Shown here piece after piece: positions 15,694 to 18,643 of a stretch of 18,643 nt of DNA. The notes below the pieces were generated by a model that was given only the letters and a program-made list of their open reading frames with translations, was not told the DNA's origin and made no database searches. Each line of letters begins with the position of its first letter. The stretch's first letter is position 1. A program made the translations under genes and the position numbers. The stretch comes from CBDVAK01 sp965371945 (GTDB lineage: Bacteria > Pseudomonadota > Gammaproteobacteria > Competibacterales > JAHEDQ01). The stretch covers positions 1 through 18,643 of the forward strand of contig CBDVAK010000033.1 of assembly GCA_965371945.1 (NCBI GenBank), written 5' to 3'.

Positions 15694-16512
15694 TCAATAC
15701 TCGTGCTCCGGACCCGGGTACGTGCCATCACGTACCGCACGGACATACTCCTCCACGGCATTCTGGATGCTGCCGCCGGTGGCCAGGAAATTCTTGACGA
15801 ATCGCGGGCCAGGGCCCACGCCCACCGCAAGCAGGTCGTAAAGTACCAGCACCTGGCCATCGCAGCCCGCCCCGGCGCCGATACCAATCACCGGAATGCG
15901 CAAACTCCGGCTGACCTGCTCACCGAGTTCGGAGGGTACACACTCGATCACCAACAGGTCGGCGCCAGCCTCTTGTAGCGCCAGCGCATCTTCCAGCATA
16001 CGCCGCGCACCGCTGTCATCGCGCCCCTGAACCCGATACCCACCCAGCTTGTGAACCGACTGTGGCAACAGTCCCAGATGTCCGCAGACCGGAATGCCGT
16101 TGACCGCCAGGACGCGGATGGTTTCAGCAAATTCGACCCCACCTTCCAGTTTGACCATTTGCGCGTGACCCTGCTGCATCAGCCTGCCCGCGTTGGCAAG
16201 CGCCTGATCGGGGTTGCTGTAGCTGAGGAAAGGGAGGTCAGCGATCAGCAGGGGGCGCCGGCATCCGCGCGCCACGGCTCGGGTGTGGTAGACCATGTCA
16301 TCGACGGTGACCGGCAGGGTCGAGTCGTGACCCTGGATGACATTGCCCAAAGAGTCACCGACCAGGACAGAGTCGACACCGGCGCGATCGAGCAATCCCG
16401 CAAAGCTGGCATCGTATGCCGTCAGCATGCTGATCCGCTGACCGTCGCGCTTCATGCGCATGAGATCGGTAACAGTGACGGTAGCGATAGAGTTGTTGGA
16501 CACGTCATCCAT
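15694..16512 (-). CDS. panB: PanB, 3-methyl-2-oxobutanoate hydroxymethyltransferase
   Basis: PanB transfers a hydroxymethyl group from 5,10-methylene-tetrahydrofolate to alpha-ketoisovalerate, making ketopantoate. The 272 residues contain LTAYD (30-34), VGDSLGNVIQGHDSTLPVT (51-69, with metal ligand D53), ADLPF (91-95, with D92), VKLEGG (120-125, with K121 and E123), GHLGLLPQS (144-152) and VIECVP (188-193), where E190 is the equivalent of the E. coli catalytic base. Length is typical. ATG at 16512 has no obvious Shine-Dalgarno; GTG three codons later is an alternative. It lies between folK and panC. Confidence 0.97.
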   Translation of the reverse strand: MDDVSNNSIATVTVTDLMRMKRDGQRISMLTAYDASFAGLLDRAGVDSVLVGDSLGNVIQGHDSTLPVTVDDMVYHTRAVARGCRRPLLIADLPFLSYSNPDQALANAGRLMQQGHAQMVKLEGGVEFAETIRVLAVNGIPVCGHLGLLPQSVHKLGGYRVQGRDDSGARRMLEDALALQEAGADLLVIECVPSELGEQVSRSLRIPVIGIGAGAGCDGQVLVLYDLLAVGVGPGPRFVKNFLATGGSIQNAVEEYVRAVRDGTYPGPEHEY

Positions 16513-16600
16513 ACCCGGTAGTTTGTAGCCACGGTACGCGGACTGAAGAGCACCATACCAGACCCTATGCCGCAGCGCAGCATAGAGGCGTGCGCACCGA

Positions 16601-17095
16601 TCAATCCTGCCAGGGCAACACCTGTATCCGCATCGGCGGGCAGTGTCGCCGCAGTTCCTCTATCGCGCCGACACCCGGCACCACCAGATCCGGCTGCAGG
16701 TCCGACAACGGAGCCAGAACGAACAATCGTTGGGCAATACCCGGGTGTGGCACCTGCAAGTCGGGTTTGTCGATCACACTCTCACCATGGATCAGCAGAT
16801 CGAGATCCAGGGTCCGTGCGCCCCAGCGCACCGATCGCCGCCGTCCGCAGCTCAGTTCGATGCGCTGCAGTGCCTGCAGAAGACCGGTGGCCGAATACTC
16901 CGTCGCCAGCCACGCCACCGCATTCAGATAGTCGCTTTGACCTGAGGGCCCCATGGGCTCGCTACGGTACAGGCGCGAGCGACGCAGCTCACCATCCACC
17001 GCCAAGGCGCGCAATGCCTGCAGAGCCACGTCGAGGTATCGCCTCGAATCACCAAGATTGCTACCGAGACCGATGTAAGTACTGATCACTGCCAT
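16601..17095 (-). CDS. folK: FolK, 6-hydroxymethyl-7,8-dihydropterin pyrophosphokinase
   Basis: FolK moves pyrophosphate from ATP to 6-hydroxymethyl-dihydropterin in folate synthesis; the folate product feeds PanB. With ATG at 17095 the protein has 164 residues, close to E. coli FolK (159), and begins MAVISTYIGLGSNLGD, the family's N-terminus. Other motifs are SRLYRSEPMGP (40-50), RWGARTLDLDLL (90-101) with magnesium ligands D97 and D99, and VPHPGIAQRLFVLAPL. The frame stays open to a GTG at 17134, but the 13 extra residues have no family counterpart. Spacing is 78 bases to pcnB and 88 bases to panB. The pcnB-folK-panB-panC order is common in gammaproteobacteria. Confidence 0.95.
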   Translation of the reverse strand: MAVISTYIGLGSNLGDSRRYLDVALQALRALAVDGELRRSRLYRSEPMGPSGQSDYLNAVAWLATEYSATGLLQALQRIELSCGRRRSVRWGARTLDLDLLIHGESVIDKPDLQVPHPGIAQRLFVLAPLSDLQPDLVVPGVGAIEELRRHCPPMRIQVLPWQD

Positions 17096-17173
17096 GCAAG
17101 CCGTCGAGACGAATCCGATCCATCCCCCCACCACGATCGCCCGAATCTGACCTAGTGCTGGTGCGCGTCTGGC

Positions 17174-18496
17174 CTATTCGGGGGATGTAGCAGATTGTGA
17201 GGCCGGCTCCGCGCGGGGGCTGCGGCGTGGCCTTCTACGCCGGCGCGATTTCCTCGCCCGGTCGCCATCGGCCGGCTGCGGGGGCACCTCCTGGTTTTCC
17301 TGGAACTTGGTCCACCAGTCGCACAATTCAGCGTGATCCTCACCTGCTTCATTCCTCAACAGAAGGAAATCGTAGGCGGCACGAAACCGGGGATGCCCCA
17401 GCAGGCGCAGCGGACGTTTTCCGCTGGTACGCAATAGCCGCAGCTGCAGCATCCAGATTTCACGCATCGGCACCGAGAATCTCCGCGGAATGCCGACTCT
17501 CGCGGCCTGCTCCGTCACCACATGTTCCGCAGCCTGCAGGTAGGCTGCGTACTCGGTAAGACCGTCAGCGGTCAGTTTGCCGACCTGTTCCCGCAGCGGC
17601 TCCCACAGCAGGGCGGCAAACAGGAAAGCGGGGGTCACCGGTTTTTCCGCGGCGATCCGGGCATCCGTGTTGGCCAGAGCGCGAGCCAGAAACAGGTGAG
17701 GGAACCCCTGTTCCTCTCGGCTCAGTGAATCCTCGGTAGCCGGAAACAGCTGCCCGAACAACCCGTAGTGACGCAATAGTTCGTAGGTCTGCACGGCGCA
17801 GCCGCCGAGCAACAGCTTGAGTACTTCGTCGAACAGACGGGCGGCCGGAATCTCTTGCAGAAGATCACCGAGTTCGAGAAGCGGGCGCTCGGTGTCCGTG
17901 TGCAACCGGAAACCAAGTTTGGCGGCGAAGCGCACAGCGCGCAGCATGCGCACCGGATCCTCCCGATAACGTTGTACCGGATCACCGATCAAACGGATCA
18001 ATCCGGCGTTGAGATCCGTCACGCCATCCGCATAGTCCAGCACGCTGAAACTGTCGATGTCGTAGTACAAGGCATTGATCGTGAAATCACGCCGTAGCGC
18101 ATCCTCTTCGATGCCACCATAAACGTTGTCACGCACGATCCGCCCCGAACCGTCCAGCACCCCGTCCCCTTCGTGCCCCACCTCTCCCTCATGCACCGCC
18201 CTGAAGGTCGCCACCTCGATCACTTCCCTGCCAAACCTGACATGGGCCAGGCGGAACCTGCGGCCGATGAGACGGGCGTTGCGGAACAGCTCACGCACCT
18301 CGTCGGGGTGTGCGTCGGTACCGACATCGAAATCCTTGGGCTCACGACCAAGCAGCAGATCACGCACGCTGCCGCCCACCAAGCAGGCACGAAAGCCCGC
18401 ACCGCGGAGCCGGTAGAGTACCTTGAGCGCGTTGGGGCTGATGTTGTCCCGGGAAATGCAGTGATCGGGGCGAGGGATCTCGACCGGTAGTGTCAC
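17174..18496 (-). CDS. pcnB: PcnB, poly(A) polymerase I
   Basis: PcnB adds 3' poly(A) tails to RNA, which marks it for decay. With GTG at 18496 it has 440 residues. It opens with EIPRPDHCISRDNISPNAL, followed by the class II nucleotidyltransferase core: LVGGSVRDLLLG (39-50), the catalytic pair D55/D57 in KDFDVGT, LIGRRFRLAHV, which is typical of poly(A) polymerase rather than CCA-adding enzyme, and RRDFTINALYYD. The C-terminus is strongly basic (KSRRRRRPRR), a usual RNA-binding tail of this family. The open frame continues upstream through the tRNA gene on the opposite strand, but that part cannot be real coding sequence. The GTG is the only sensible start after the tRNA and fits the E. coli N-terminus, though its Shine-Dalgarno (AAGG, 14 bases away) is poorly placed. 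Confidence 0.94.
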   Translation of the reverse strand: MTLPVEIPRPDHCISRDNISPNALKVLYRLRGAGFRACLVGGSVRDLLLGREPKDFDVGTDAHPDEVRELFRNARLIGRRFRLAHVRFGREVIEVATFRAVHEGEVGHEGDGVLDGSGRIVRDNVYGGIEEDALRRDFTINALYYDIDSFSVLDYADGVTDLNAGLIRLIGDPVQRYREDPVRMLRAVRFAAKLGFRLHTDTERPLLELGDLLQEIPAARLFDEVLKLLLGGCAVQTYELLRHYGLFGQLFPATEDSLSREEQGFPHLFLARALANTDARIAAEKPVTPAFLFAALLWEPLREQVGKLTADGLTEYAAYLQAAEHVVTEQAARVGIPRRFSVPMREIWMLQLRLLRTSGKRPLRLLGHPRFRAAYDFLLLRNEAGEDHAELCDWWTKFQENQEVPPQPADGDRARKSRRRRRPRRSPRAEPASQSATSPE

Positions 18497-18512
18497 GATG
18501 GCTGGATCAACC

Positions 18513-18540
18513 TTGAGAGTATGGCGAAGCTCCGTATAAT
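18513..18540 (+). promoter_or_regulatory. Sigma-70 promoter for tRNA-Glu
   Basis: TTGAGA (18513-18518) and a perfect TATAAT (18535-18540) are separated by 16 bases. They are followed by a GC-rich discriminator (ACCACCCGCTCGCGC), as seen at promoters under stringent control. Transcription would start near 18547, about 20 bases before the mature tRNA. The same -10 reads as TATTATAC on the other strand, so it may partly serve pcnB as well. Confidence 0.75.
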
Positions 18541-18567
18541 ACCACCCGCTCGCGCTCAACACACCGC

Positions 18568-18643
18568 GCTCCCTTCGTCTAGCGGTCGAGGACGCCGCCC
18601 TCTCAAGGCGGAAACACGGGTTCAAGTCCCGTAGGGAGCGCCA
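18568..18643 (+). tRNA. tRNA-Glu, anticodon CUC
   Basis: The 76-base gene folds into a full cloverleaf. The acceptor GCTCCCT pairs with AGGGAGC, the D arm starts GTCTAGCGG, the anticodon stem CCGCC/GGCGG encloses loop CTCTCAA with anticodon CTC, and the T arm ACGGG-TTCAAGT-CCCGT is standard. The discriminator G and the CCA end are encoded; the final A is the last base of the window. It closely resembles E. coli tRNA-Glu, except that the anticodon is CUC rather than UUC, so it reads GAG only. It is divergent from pcnB. Confidence 0.97.

Noticed and set aside
18497..18625. N-terminal extension of pcnB through the tRNA gene
   Set aside because: It would read the tRNA antisense as protein; the PcnB family N-terminus begins near the GTG at 18496.
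1..18643. CRISPR array, phage or toxin-antitoxin or defence genes
   Set aside because: No regularly spaced repeats and no proteins of these families were found; nearly all sequence is accounted for by housekeeping genes.

Overview
The window is a chromosomal housekeeping segment of a gammaproteobacterium, with GC of roughly 60% by eye. The main evidence is gene order. Read on the minus strand, the first half is nnr-tsaE-amidase-mutL-miaA-hfq-hflX-hflK, with queG divergent from nnr, which is the order known from E. coli and many other gammaproteobacteria. The second half carries pcnB-folK-panB-panC on the minus strand, another typical gammaproteobacterial set. The endonuclease-type MutL, the PPC, the glycogen synthase and the tRNA-Glu(CUC) suggest a high-GC lineage outside the Enterobacteriaceae. 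A Chromatiales-like or Pseudomonas-like relative is plausible, but genus cannot be decided from the sequence alone.

Layout. 1-809: 5' part of hflK, which runs off the left edge. 810-1128: a 319-base gap with a candidate hflK promoter and an 81-bp inverted-repeat element whose right end touches the hflX stop codon. 1129-2789: hflX and hfq. 3038-7132: miaA, mutL and a cell-wall amidase, tightly coupled (4- and 8-base overlaps). 7133-7283: an AT-rich spacer. 7284-9241: tsaE and nnr, overlapping by 4 bases. 9293-11892 (plus strand): queG and glgA, overlapping by 4 bases. 11999-14803 (plus strand): ppc. 14812-18496 (minus strand): panC, panB, folK and pcnB, converging on ppc. 18568-18643: tRNA-Glu(CUC), divergent from pcnB, with a strong promoter and ending on the last base of the window.

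The genes fall into four themes. RNA metabolism: MiaA, TsaE and QueG modify tRNAs, Hfq is the RNA chaperone, PcnB adds poly(A), and there is a tRNA gene. Quality control and repair: HflK (FtsH regulator), HflX (ribosome rescue GTPase), MutL (mismatch repair) and Nnr (NAD(P)HX repair). Cell wall and carbon metabolism: the amidase, GlgA and PPC. Cofactors: PanB/PanC (pantothenate) and FolK (folate).

I did not find a clearly new biological system. The points that merit a second look are the inverted-repeat element at the hflX 3' end and a 12-base copy of its end before ppc, a glycogen synthase with several altered active-site residues coupled to queG, an Hfq with a weakened rim patch, and possible RNA structures at the hfq and hflX leaders and at the ppc/panC convergence.
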